The notes beneath the pieces are model-generated. The model was not told where the DNA came from, searched no databases, and worked only from the letters and a program-made list of their open reading frames with translations. Positions 18,047 through 26,794 of a stretch of DNA of 64,000 bases are shown one piece after another. Source of the DNA: Pontibacter sp. HSC-14F20. GTDB lineage: Bacteria > Bacteroidota > Bacteroidia > Cytophagales > Hymenobacteraceae. Where the stretch lies: NCBI RefSeq assembly GCF_019599265.1, contig NZ_JAHZTC010000002.1, positions 246,879 to 310,878 of the forward strand, in the 5' to 3' direction. Within the stretch, counting starts at the first letter, position 1. The number at the start of each line of letters is the position of its first letter. The position numbers and the translations under genes were made by a program.

Positions 18047-18247
18047 TTACTTGGCTAGCATCAGCTTAATCGATTTGTTCAGGGTATTGGTTTGTAGCTT
18101 TATAAACTACATTCCTTTTGATAAGTAGGTGCCATCTATCTCAAGCCTGTGGGTTTCTCCTGCAAGGGTACTGCCTTGCTTTTGTGTGGCCACTAGCATT
18201 CCTTTGGAATCATACAGAGTGACGGCGTAGTTACCTTCTTCCTGAAG
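18047..18247 (-). pseudogene. Remnant of a second T9SS C-terminal sorting domain
   Basis: Directly after the stop of the upstream T9SS gene, in the same frame, the translation continues as a second copy of a sorting domain: LQEEGNYAVTLYDSKGMLV, LAGETHRLEI, LSKGM, an in-frame stop, then FIKLQTNTLNKSIKLMLAK and a final stop. It parallels the intact domain just before it (LQEDDEYELLLYDSKG, then LSRGLYMITLQTNKSVRSLK). So it is the leftover 3' end of a paralogous gene, placed there by recombination or tandem duplication of the domain and then decayed. Confidence 0.85.
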
Positions 18248-19738
18248 TTACCTTTCCTGAATTACTTTCAGGGACCTTACAGACTTATTTGTCTGCAATG
18301 TGATCATGTATAGGCCACGAGATAAGTCTTTTAAATCTATTGTATTGAGTTCTCCGGCCAGTGCTCTTCCTTGACTGAGCTTGGCAATACGAGCACCTTT
18401 GCTATCATAAAGCAGGAGCTCATATTCGTCATCCTCCTGAAGCGTGAAGTATATAGTAGTTTTAGTAATGAAAGGGTTAGGGTAGACTACGAAGGACCTG
18501 AAAGACGATTCCAGATTTGGACATTTGACTAAAGAAGGAGTTCCGTTACTTATAATTACTCCGTACGCATGGGTTTTATTGGAAGCTAGAATAGCAATCT
18601 CTGACTTAAAAGATGCTTTGCTACTTGTAACATTGTCAAACCTACCAGTCATTAATGTCTGTTGGGGGCCAAAGTTTATATTGGATAGGGAAGTTGATTT
18701 ATATAAGATATCTCCTCCACCCTCGATAGAGGAAAATATAACCAAAAGCCTGTTCAGTGTTTCATCAAGTAGTGCGATGGGCCGAGTCCCAAACTCTGAA
18801 ACACCATACAAATTATCCCACTTTCCGGAGGGGCGTCGTACCAATAACGCTATGGTGGGGTATTGTGGCACATTATAGCTTGTTTTGACCACACAGTATA
18901 ATGTACCGTCGCTTGCTACAGCGAAGTTGATATGGTCATCCGCCATACCTTTGCCGACATCAGAAACTGATTGGGAAGCTGGTAGTTCATCTGCTGACCA
19001 CTGCGTGGGGGAGGCGCCATCTTGATGAGTTTTAAACCCAAACCTCTTCGCATTCTGATTTGACCAGAAAACGCCTATTTTTCCAGGTAACGCTACTACA
19101 CTTGTAATGTCATCGTTTTTAACTCCTGAAGCCAGTGTAATAGGAGAACTCCAAGTCGTATAAGGGGCATCGCTCCAGCGTACGTTTATCTTTTTGACGG
19201 CATCAGAAGCTAGCCACATTCTGCCTCGGCTGTCAATATCGATGGAGGCAGTTTCTACTCCATTATCTAACTGTATCTCACTGGGGGCAGGCCTCTTAGA
19301 CCAGCGTTTATAGGTGTGTTGAGATTCATCATATTCGATCGAAACCAGGTATGCTTTGTTGTTGAGAGACATGGTGGAATCCTCTGCTTCTTCCACAATG
19401 TTAGTGATCGGGGTGACTTCCTCAAATAGTAATACATGCACAACCTCATTTTCTACCTTGCAATCCGCTTTAGTCACCGTGCTGGGCGATAATGTTAGCA
19501 CTCGCGTCCAACTATCATCATCGAGGCGCCACAAATGCGTGCCACTTGTGTCGGGCAATACAGTCCATTGTGTGCAGGCGTAGCTCCATACTTTAGACTG
19601 AGGTTTCTCACCCGTGTTTTTGGTTACAGCAAGTCTGGTAAGTTGATTTACAGAACTTAAGCCTTGTATTTCCTGCGCAGACAAGGCTAGAGATAAAAAG
19701 GATGCAAATAAAAATAATAAAGTAGTAAATCTATTCAT
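18248..19738 (-). CDS. Secreted protein with T9SS type A sorting domain (496 aa)
   Basis: Signal peptide (FTTLLFLFASFLSLALSAQ), a ~390-residue body, then a type IX secretion sorting domain over the last ~85 residues (VVYPNPFITKTTIYF, YELLLYDSKGARIAKL, LSRGLYMITLQTN). The body has repeated motifs of seven-bladed propeller style (SRGRMWLASDAVKKI, SDGTLYCVVKTSYN), so a beta-propeller is likely, but no enzyme motif is seen. The protein should cross the outer membrane by T9SS and be released or attached to the surface. It lies apart from other genes. The stop codon interrupts an older longer frame (see the downstream remnant). Confidence 0.85.
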   Translation of the reverse strand: MNRFTTLLFLFASFLSLALSAQEIQGLSSVNQLTRLAVTKNTGEKPQSKVWSYACTQWTVLPDTSGTHLWRLDDDSWTRVLTLSPSTVTKADCKVENEVVHVLLFEEVTPITNIVEEAEDSTMSLNNKAYLVSIEYDESQHTYKRWSKRPAPSEIQLDNGVETASIDIDSRGRMWLASDAVKKINVRWSDAPYTTWSSPITLASGVKNDDITSVVALPGKIGVFWSNQNAKRFGFKTHQDGASPTQWSADELPASQSVSDVGKGMADDHINFAVASDGTLYCVVKTSYNVPQYPTIALLVRRPSGKWDNLYGVSEFGTRPIALLDETLNRLLVIFSSIEGGGDILYKSTSLSNINFGPQQTLMTGRFDNVTSSKASFKSEIAILASNKTHAYGVIISNGTPSLVKCPNLESSFRSFVVYPNPFITKTTIYFTLQEDDEYELLLYDSKGARIAKLSQGRALAGELNTIDLKDLSRGLYMITLQTNKSVRSLKVIQER

Positions 19739-19971
19739 AAAATCCCCGATATACTCACAGCCAGTATAGGATAAGTAGTTTGAAGGAACTTACCCTGCCG
19801 CTTAATACTATACTTATACCCAGTTGCTTATAAAAATTGCAGCTGTCCCGTTGGAATTCTATCAATCCCGCATGATGCATTTATAGGCTGCCCTGTTCGG
19901 GAGTATCCCTAATAGAGTATATATGGTAATTATTTAAATAAGTTGTATTAAGTGGGTATTAAATTCGTGGT

Positions 19972-21099
19972 TCAGGATATTTTTATATAAATATTTATTA
20001 GTACTAAAAGTAAATGATTCAGGTCACTGTCAGCACATCTGGTAGCCTGCACATTGAAGAGGGAACCAATATGCTGTTGCCGCTTTATTTTTTGAAGATT
20101 TTCTTCATGAAATTTTATAATACTATCAAAATTGAGTTTCATGACTTTATAATTTTTGAAACTATAAAGTTTTGTTTTAAGTGAAACCAGTTTGATGGCA
20201 TTTAACTTGGCTGTCTCCGAATCTGCCGGCAAAAACAGCCTGGTAGCAAGAAGCGGGAGGGACTTCATGAAGTACGAACCTGCTATACGCATGCACATCA
20301 GCCAGAAGGTAATACTGCTGCGACATCCCATGTTTACATGTATACGGTAGGGCATGATTACTTCAAAGCACTTAGAGCCCTCAGATATAAACCTAGTGAA
20401 ATAGTCCCAGTTCAGGCGAGTTGTGGGCATGAAATGCTTAAATTTAAGTTTGTCTTCGTACCAGATGCTATAACCTGCCATGGCGATGGCATAACATAGC
20501 TCGTAGTCTCCACCGGCTGTTAAGGTACCAGCCACTCTGTCGGTTAATAAAGGCCTAAAGCCCGCATGCAATAACGTTTCGTAGGCTGACTTCCGTATGA
20601 CGCAACCTGCGCCATACACAAACTGCCTGCTTACTGGACCCGGTGTTTTCGCCTGCGGGCCATTTGCAAAGAAGCCGTGCCCGATCGCCCATTTAGGAGG
20701 AGGTGATTCAAACACTAGTTCGCCGTTTCCTCCCAGCACCCCAATTTCCGGATGTGATAGCATGAGCTGATAGGCCAGGTTCAGGTAATCAGGACAAAGC
20801 CAGTTGTCATCGTCACAGAACAAAACGAACTCATACTTCGAATGGCTCAATGCGAGTTCGCGGGCATAAGTCAGGCCCTGCCTCGGCTGGTGGAACAGGT
20901 GCAGTTGGGTGGGCTGGCCCTGTTTCTCCCACTCCTCAAGTACAACTTCGGAGGTATTGTCAGTAGAGGCATTGTCGACGACCAGTACTTCCCATTTTAT
21001 GTATGAGCTTATGCGCTGGCTGGCAATGTGACGGATCGTTTCTGGAAGAAGCTTCGCCCCATTGTAAGTGCAAATCACAATCGTAATACCTAACCTCAT
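19972..21099 (-). CDS. Family 2 glycosyltransferase (375 aa)
   Basis: A GT-A fold inverting transferase that would add one sugar to a lipid-linked chain on the cytoplasmic face. The nucleotide-sugar site starts with ITIVICTYNGA and VLVVDNASTDNT, the metal-binding DxD-type motif is CDDDNW (Asp96-98) and the acceptor-side acidic motif is GGDYEL. A C-terminal extension of ~120 residues carries basic segments that may contact the membrane. It overlaps the upstream glycosyltransferase by 4 bp and is the last gene of the ABC-dependent polysaccharide operon. Confidence 0.9.
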   Translation of the reverse strand: MRLGITIVICTYNGAKLLPETIRHIASQRISSYIKWEVLVVDNASTDNTSEVVLEEWEKQGQPTQLHLFHQPRQGLTYARELALSHSKYEFVLFCDDDNWLCPDYLNLAYQLMLSHPEIGVLGGNGELVFESPPPKWAIGHGFFANGPQAKTPGPVSRQFVYGAGCVIRKSAYETLLHAGFRPLLTDRVAGTLTAGGDYELCYAIAMAGYSIWYEDKLKFKHFMPTTRLNWDYFTRFISEGSKCFEVIMPYRIHVNMGCRSSITFWLMCMRIAGSYFMKSLPLLATRLFLPADSETAKLNAIKLVSLKTKLYSFKNYKVMKLNFDSIIKFHEENLQKIKRQQHIGSLFNVQATRCADSDLNHLLLVLINIYIKIS

Positions 21100-22076
21100 T
21101 TCCTGTAGAATTTTAAAGTAAAATAAAGTTTTGCTGCCATCAGGTAAATAAGGGGGCTAGTGTGGAACTGCAGTGCGTTCTTGATATGAGCTTCAACCAA
21201 TTGCTTGTTGTGCAGGCTGTGCCACAGCCGTGCTGCTATATTAAGCGCATAAGTAGCATAATATTTTTTTGAATTTTGGAGGATGGAATGCTTCTGATTT
21301 TCTGGCAGATGGTCTTGAATGAGTAGCATGGCCTTGTAGAGGTCCTGCAAGTGCTCCCCTTTCAAAAACTTGCTGTTGGTGATAGAAGTAGTGTGTTGCC
21401 TGTATTCTGCCAGTGTAAGTGGTGTGTAGGCCGTCGGGTAATGGCGCGCTATCCGGACCCACATCTCCCAATCCTCTCCATAATTCACGCCATAAAAAGC
21501 CCCTAGCTGCTCGTATACCTCTCTGCGCACTGTCATGGCAGCATACTGAATCAATTGTTTTTCACCGATCCTCGCCAGCCAGTCTGATAATATACCATCC
21601 TGTTTCATTTCAGGATTCTTTTGCGATACGACCTGACCCTGTTCGTTGATACTGCAATAGCCGCTGAAGGCAGCACCTGCTGTTGGAAAGCGCTCAAAGA
21701 GCTGTTTTATCCTGGTATAATAGCCTGGTCTGACCTTATCGTCCCCATGCAAGAGATGCACAAGTTTTCCTTTTGAGCGGTTAATGCAGGTTTCAAAGTT
21801 TCGAAGGCTACCAATATTCTGCGCCTGTCTGAAGTATTTGATGCGTCCCTGACCAACCTCAGCAACCAGCTTTTCAATATCTGCATCCGTACTGGCATCG
21901 TCTACTACCTCAATCTGCATTTCCGTTTCAGGTATACCTTGTGCCAGTACACTGCTTAAAGTGTCCCTAAGATAGATAGCACAGTTATGTACCGGTATCA
22001 TCACTGACCAGGTAGGTCTGTGGTGTATTCCTTGAAGCGGCGCGATCTGGGGAGGAGAAGTAGGTATGCTAAGCAT
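21096..22076 (-). CDS. Family 2 glycosyltransferase (326 aa)
   Basis: GT-A fold with WSVMIPVHNCA, the nucleotide-binding IEVVDDASTDAD, the metal site LLHGDDKVRPG and the catalytic acidic motif GEDWEMWVRIA. About 30 residues precede the fold, so a start further downstream is possible, but ATG 22076 is the only one in a good place. It is translationally coupled (4-bp overlap) to the next transferase. Sugar specificity cannot be read from sequence. Confidence 0.9.
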   Translation of the reverse strand: MLSIPTSPPQIAPLQGIHHRPTWSVMIPVHNCAIYLRDTLSSVLAQGIPETEMQIEVVDDASTDADIEKLVAEVGQGRIKYFRQAQNIGSLRNFETCINRSKGKLVHLLHGDDKVRPGYYTRIKQLFERFPTAGAAFSGYCSINEQGQVVSQKNPEMKQDGILSDWLARIGEKQLIQYAAMTVRREVYEQLGAFYGVNYGEDWEMWVRIARHYPTAYTPLTLAEYRQHTTSITNSKFLKGEHLQDLYKAMLLIQDHLPENQKHSILQNSKKYYATYALNIAARLWHSLHNKQLVEAHIKNALQFHTSPLIYLMAAKLYFTLKFYRK

Positions 22077-22181
22077 CAGATAAAAAAGTAATGGTAATGT
22101 AAATAGACTTCCCTAATGTTATGGTAATACGTGTTTTTGTGAAATCTAATAAGATAGAATATGAATATTTTAGTTAAATAC

Positions 22182-23225
22182 TCAGTTTTTAGTGGGCAAT
22201 AGTGCATTTCTATACCTGAGCTTGCTTTTGAGTACAGATTTAATGCTCCTTACCAAGCTGCGCACTGGTTCAATTCTCATTCGAAACCATACCTGACTAT
22301 GGAGGGGAAGGTGTTGGATCAGAACTCTGATGATGAACTCCCGTTTATACCTAGCTGCCAGTTTCACGCTTTCTACTTCCAGATTAGGATTTTGCGTTTT
22401 CAAAATACACTGTGTTATATAATCGAGCTCCCGGATACAGCTTAACCACTGGCCCAAGTCCTGCTCTGCGATGAGTGGCGCAAAGTTATGCCTGTAGCAT
22501 TGGATAAAACTGCTCGGGATTGTATAATGGTCGCCTACATAATAGCGAAGATTGCGTAGTACCTGCTGCTGCTGCGCCGACTCGTATTCTTCCTTCTTTA
22601 ATACTTGGTGCAGGCTCTGATCAGTCACTCTATAGTCCAGCAAGACTTCGGGCAGGTTGTAGAATCTGTACTGCCGGGTGAGTTGCCAGAAGAGCTCAAA
22701 GTCTTCGGAGTAAGCAGCAGTATAGAGACCTACTTCCTGCACCGCTTCTTTCCGGTACATGACTGTGGGGTGGTATAACCAGCAGATGAAAGTCAGGTTA
22801 TAGTAAACATGCTCACTCCTCATCTTGTCCTGCCTGATAAAATGGCCGTCTTCTCCTATCACCTTGACCATGGACGATACGAGGGCGCAATCCGGATTGG
22901 CCAGCATGTAGGTATACTGCACCTGTAGCCTGTTCAGATAACTGATGTCATCAGCGTCCATTCTGGCTATAAGGCTGGTTTTGGCCAGGCCTATACCTTT
23001 ATTCAGGGTAGCCGAGATGCCGATATTCGCTTCGTTCAGGTATAGCCTGATGCGGGAATCATCATAGGATTGAATAATGGCCACACTGTTATCGTTTGAG
23101 CCATCGTCAATGATGATGAACTCAAATTCCCTGAATGTCTGTTGCAGAATGCTATCGATAGCTTCTGCCAGAAACTTCCCGGCGTTATACACCGGCATCA
23201 GAACCGTTAGCTTTGGTAACATCAT
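22182..23225 (-). CDS. Family 2 glycosyltransferase (347 aa)
   Basis: Typical GT2 layout: LTVLMPVYNAGKFL at the N-terminus, FIIIDDGSNDNS, metal site ARMDADDIS and the SEDFELFWQL catalytic region. A C-terminal helix-rich basic tail (SLVRSIKSVLKSKLRYR) could associate with the membrane. It overlaps the upstream transferase gene by 4 bp and is separated from the next one by 105 bp of AT-rich sequence. Confidence 0.9.
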   Translation of the reverse strand: MMLPKLTVLMPVYNAGKFLAEAIDSILQQTFREFEFIIIDDGSNDNSVAIIQSYDDSRIRLYLNEANIGISATLNKGIGLAKTSLIARMDADDISYLNRLQVQYTYMLANPDCALVSSMVKVIGEDGHFIRQDKMRSEHVYYNLTFICWLYHPTVMYRKEAVQEVGLYTAAYSEDFELFWQLTRQYRFYNLPEVLLDYRVTDQSLHQVLKKEEYESAQQQQVLRNLRYYVGDHYTIPSSFIQCYRHNFAPLIAEQDLGQWLSCIRELDYITQCILKTQNPNLEVESVKLAARYKREFIIRVLIQHLPLHSQVWFRMRIEPVRSLVRSIKSVLKSKLRYRNALLPTKN

Positions 23226-24148
23226 CTGCCAATTGACTTTAATCTATTCTTAACAGCCCCTTTTACTTTGGAGGGAAAGGTGACCGCTGCAAAATATAGG
23301 CGCGGATAGCGGTAAGGTATAAGTGCTTTCTCCAACAAACGTGTTGTCGTGCTCTCTTCTCGTTGCGACTCGTGCAGATAGTCTTTCAACCATTCCAGGA
23401 AATAGCGACGAACTGTGTGGTAATGACCATCAGATTTTACCTTTTGTACAATAGAGCCAGTGTGCTGCCGGTACATATTCTGGCAGGCAGATGAGATGTA
23501 TACCTTCTCCTGCAGGTATATTTTATGAAGGAAAGCCTGGTCTTCATACAGCTGAAACTCTTTCGTAAATGACTCCTCAAAACCTCCGGCCCGCACAATA
23601 GCTTCTTTGGTTAGCATAAGTCCTGAAGGGCATGGCGCAGCGCCTGTGTGAAGTGGGTACAAGTATGAGGTGAGCGCTCCGGGTGCATAAGCCCTGTCCT
23701 GAGGTGCGCCGACAGGTATAGGAATGTCCTGCTGATCCGGGTGCTCCCAGCTATACCAGTACAATGAGGCTTCTGCCACCATGGCAATCCCATCCTCTTT
23801 TTGATATAAAGCGACCTGTTGTGACAGTTTCCGGGGGAACCAGACATCGTCGCCATCCAGAAATGCGATCAGCTTACCTCGGGCCTGTTCTATGCCTGCG
23901 TTGCGGCTGGCACTCAGGCCTTTATTGATATGTTCCGGGTGCTCGTGATAGAAAATCTTACCGGGATAGCGTGCTGCATACGCTTGTGCCATAGCGGTAC
24001 TATGATCAGTTGAACCGTCATCAACTAAGATCAATTCCCAATGCGTGTATTCCTGCTGCAGGACACTCTCGATGGCTTCACTTATGAACTTCTCTTCATT
24101 GAGGAAAGCTGTGATCACTGAGACAAGGGGGGTAGGGTTTGTATGCAT
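23222..24148 (-). CDS. Family 2 glycosyltransferase (308 aa)
   Basis: GT2 motifs: VSVITAFLNEEKF, LILVDDGSTDHS, metal site FLDGDDVWFP and the ED motif LYEDQAFLHKI. I placed the start at 24148 (MHTNPTPLVS), because the longer frame from 24190 would run 35 bp into the upstream deacetylase gene and adds no family sequence. With this start the gap to the deacetylase gene is 7 bp, typical of this tightly packed operon. Confidence 0.88.
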   Translation of the reverse strand: MHTNPTPLVSVITAFLNEEKFISEAIESVLQQEYTHWELILVDDGSTDHSTAMAQAYAARYPGKIFYHEHPEHINKGLSASRNAGIEQARGKLIAFLDGDDVWFPRKLSQQVALYQKEDGIAMVAEASLYWYSWEHPDQQDIPIPVGAPQDRAYAPGALTSYLYPLHTGAAPCPSGLMLTKEAIVRAGGFEESFTKEFQLYEDQAFLHKIYLQEKVYISSACQNMYRQHTGSIVQKVKSDGHYHTVRRYFLEWLKDYLHESQREESTTTRLLEKALIPYRYPRLYFAAVTFPSKVKGAVKNRLKSIGR

Positions 24149-24155
24149 AGCTGTG

Positions 24156-25163
24156 TTAAGTTTGTACCCATTTCTGGAGCGTTTTTGCAAATGCTACTCC
24201 TTTCATATCGCTCACCTGGAATCGGCCGATGCGGTGCTGGTGCGTTCGCTTGTTAACCGTGCTGCCTTCCGTGGTAAATGCAGCATCAAAAGAAGCAGCT
24301 TCCGCCGCCTGTAAGGTAGCCGTATTGTAATGCCCATAGGGGTAGGCCATAAGTGAGATGCGATTACCGGTCAGTTCCTGAAGTAAATCTCTGTTATCTG
24401 CCATTTCAGCCTTCTGAAAATCTAAGCCGTGATGCCCCAAAGCAGGATGCGTCACGGTATGCGCTCCAATGTCAAAAAGCTGCTGATTTGCCAGTTCAGC
24501 AAGCTGGCCTGTTGACATGCTTTTGAAAGCAGGCCGGTGTGCTACTTCCGATTTTGTCCAGTCCCGGACCTGTTGCAGCAGTTCCTGGATTTCGCTGTCC
24601 GGAAGTACCCGCATTACCGTCCATAATGTCAGAAACAGCTCGCTGCGCCTGGTGGTCGGTAGGGTAAGGCATGCTTTCCAGTGCATGTGCTGCTGCTGTA
24701 GTTCTTCCGACATTTCAGTTTCCTGGTTCAGGTCTGTTTTTATCAGCCCCCCTTTTACTTCCATGACAAATGTCGCAGGCAGATGCGCTGAGTAAAGTAT
24801 AAGGTTTTCCAGTTCGTCCCACCAAAATTCCCGTGCTGTTCCTACGTTGCAGGATGTCACAAAGAAGGTAGCCGGCAACCGATATTTCTCCAGCAGCGGC
24901 TTTGCCGTTTCGTAGTTGTCGCTATAGCCGTCGTCAAATGACAGTGCGATCAGGCGCTTCCGGCGTCTTTTTTCTTTTGCTCTGGCGGCGAGCTCATGCA
25001 GGGGCACGACTTCTCCTGTCTGACTTAATACCTGTAGCTGTTCCTCAAAGTTTGCGGGACTGACAGCAAGGTCCCAGATGTCGGTTTCCGGTGCTGCTAT
25101 ACGGTGGTACATCAGTACAAGCGCTTTCGGCTCCAGGTAGTTCTGTATGAAGTGGCGGATCAT
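24156..25163 (-). CDS. Polysaccharide deacetylase, NodB-homology domain (335 aa)
   Basis: A carbohydrate esterase 4-type protein. The metal and catalytic motifs are ALSFDDGYSDNYETA (the two aspartates) and DIGAHTVTHPALG (the H-x3-H pair), then LMAYPYGHYN (motif with arginine/proline replaced). It lacks an obvious signal peptide and so may act in the cytoplasm on lipid-linked intermediates or be a related xylanase/chitin-deacetylase-like enzyme. It sits inside the glycosyltransferase operon, which suggests N- or O-deacetylation of the polymer or of a sugar precursor. Confidence 0.88.
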   Translation of the reverse strand: MIRHFIQNYLEPKALVLMYHRIAAPETDIWDLAVSPANFEEQLQVLSQTGEVVPLHELAARAKEKRRRKRLIALSFDDGYSDNYETAKPLLEKYRLPATFFVTSCNVGTAREFWWDELENLILYSAHLPATFVMEVKGGLIKTDLNQETEMSEELQQQHMHWKACLTLPTTRRSELFLTLWTVMRVLPDSEIQELLQQVRDWTKSEVAHRPAFKSMSTGQLAELANQQLFDIGAHTVTHPALGHHGLDFQKAEMADNRDLLQELTGNRISLMAYPYGHYNTATLQAAEAASFDAAFTTEGSTVNKRTHQHRIGRFQVSDMKGVAFAKTLQKWVQT

Positions 25164-25172
25164 AGGTATGCG

Positions 25173-26792
25173 CTATATCTTTTGAGCTTTCACAGTCACG
25201 ATCACCTGGTAGTGCGGATCGTGGAAGTTTAATTTGGATGGCGGGACCTCCTGCAGGCCCATACCATACAGAAAAGCGGATGCCGTCAGCACATTGCCAA
25301 AAGTGCCTACACTAACTTGACTCTCCGGGAACGTTTCGTCCATGACTTTGCGCATTGATTTGTCTGTAAAAGCCCAGTACCATGTATTCTTCCATTCGCC
25401 ATGATCAATCGGAGTAATACCCGGTACAGTCAGTAGCAAGACACCTCCCGATTTCAGGATCCGGTGGCAGGTACGGATTGCGTCTTTAAAGTCGTAGATC
25501 AAATGCAAGGTCTGGGTAAGGATGATGCAGTCAAACGTACTGTCAGGTATGTGTGGGGCATTGCTTATATCACCAGTATAGGTTGCGGTTGTGTTGGTCG
25601 AATCCACATGCAGTATATCGCTTTTCGTGACTTGCTTTCCTCCGAACTGCAAGGTATAGGCATTGTCGCCGATTTCGAGCACATTACCTTGTATATGCTG
25701 AGATTCGCTGCGAAGGAAACCCTCAATATAATGTCGGTCCACGGGGCCTCCCCGGTCATAGCCAAATTCTTTGCTGAAAGGTGTTACTCTATCAAAGTCC
25801 CCCAATGCCACGGCACCCGGAGCTGGAACATGGTTGTTGTACAGCCCTAAGCTGTGCAGCATTCTGAGTGTGAAGGCTGGCGCGTACTTTTTAACTTGAG
25901 CTCTGAACATAACTGTGTTTTTTTTCAGGATGTACTTATAATAAAGAGGCCGTCTGTACAACTTCAAAAGCTGAAGGTTTTCAGCGGAAACATTGCCTTT
26001 GGGTTGACGAAGGCTTTTCCATAATTCTGAGCAGTAGTAGCTTTTCCATACTTTCTGTCCCCGTAGGTAAGCCTTCTGCTCACTTTCAGACTTCAATTCT
26101 TTTCTCTGGCGATCCAGTACGTCCAGCACCCCTCCCAGCATAGCCAAGATGTTGTTTGACATATTAGCCGTGTGAATGCGATAGGCCGCGATATTTTCCT
26201 GGTGATGGAAAACCGGGTATTTTCTGGTTATCTTTAGGTATAGGTCATAGTCTTCGCAGTTCCGCAGCATGGTATCGTACTGAAACTCCGAAAACACCCA
26301 TTTACGGAAAAGCACGGTCGATATCATGCCAATGTAGTTGCCCTGGAGTAAGTGCAGATAATGGTCTGTGCTGACCTGTGACGCCTCTTCTTTGACCAGG
26401 CCTTCCTCCTCATACACTTTACGGTGGGCTCCTGACACAAATGCAAGTTGCTCATGCCGCTGCAGGTACGACATATTGGTCGTTATGGCGCCTGGCAGGA
26501 GCCAATCGTCTGCATCCAGGAAAAGCAGGAAGTCCCCGGAAGCGTTCTTTATACCTGTGTTCCGGGCTGAAGACAACCCCTGGTTAGGCTGGTGTACATA
26601 CTTGACGGCACGGTAGGAGTCTGCTACCTCCTTCGTAATATCAGTAGATCCGTCGTCTACCACCACGACCTCTACAGTTGGATAGTCCTGGGTGAGCGCA
26701 CTCTCGATTGCTCCAGCCAAAAAGTGTCCTTGGTTGTAACAGGGTATTACAACGGACACCAACGGATTTAACTGAGAGCCTGTATTGCTCAT
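25173..26792 (-). CDS. Glycosyltransferase-methyltransferase fusion (539 aa)
   Basis: Residues ~8-230 are a GT2 domain (VSVVIPCYNQGHFL, VVVVDDGSTDIT, FLDADDWLLPG, NCEDYDLYLKI). Residues ~360-500 are a Rossmann SAM-dependent methyltransferase-like domain: the glycine-rich region is degenerate (VLEIGDNAYTL), followed by the acidic ILHVDST, the FDCIILTQTLHLIYD helix and GGVLLLTVPGI. Fusions of this kind can add and then methylate a terminal sugar. Because the next-but-one gene upstream is a Wzt with a glycan-binding C-terminus, a chain-capping role is attractive but unproven. A 9-bp gap joins it to the deacetylase gene. Confidence 0.87.
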   Translation of the reverse strand: MSNTGSQLNPLVSVVIPCYNQGHFLAGAIESALTQDYPTVEVVVVDDGSTDITKEVADSYRAVKYVHQPNQGLSSARNTGIKNASGDFLLFLDADDWLLPGAITTNMSYLQRHEQLAFVSGAHRKVYEEEGLVKEEASQVSTDHYLHLLQGNYIGMISTVLFRKWVFSEFQYDTMLRNCEDYDLYLKITRKYPVFHHQENIAAYRIHTANMSNNILAMLGGVLDVLDRQRKELKSESEQKAYLRGQKVWKSYYCSELWKSLRQPKGNVSAENLQLLKLYRRPLYYKYILKKNTVMFRAQVKKYAPAFTLRMLHSLGLYNNHVPAPGAVALGDFDRVTPFSKEFGYDRGGPVDRHYIEGFLRSESQHIQGNVLEIGDNAYTLQFGGKQVTKSDILHVDSTNTTATYTGDISNAPHIPDSTFDCIILTQTLHLIYDFKDAIRTCHRILKSGGVLLLTVPGITPIDHGEWKNTWYWAFTDKSMRKVMDETFPESQVSVGTFGNVLTASAFLYGMGLQEVPPSKLNFHDPHYQVIVTVKAQKI

Positions 26793-26794
26793 AC

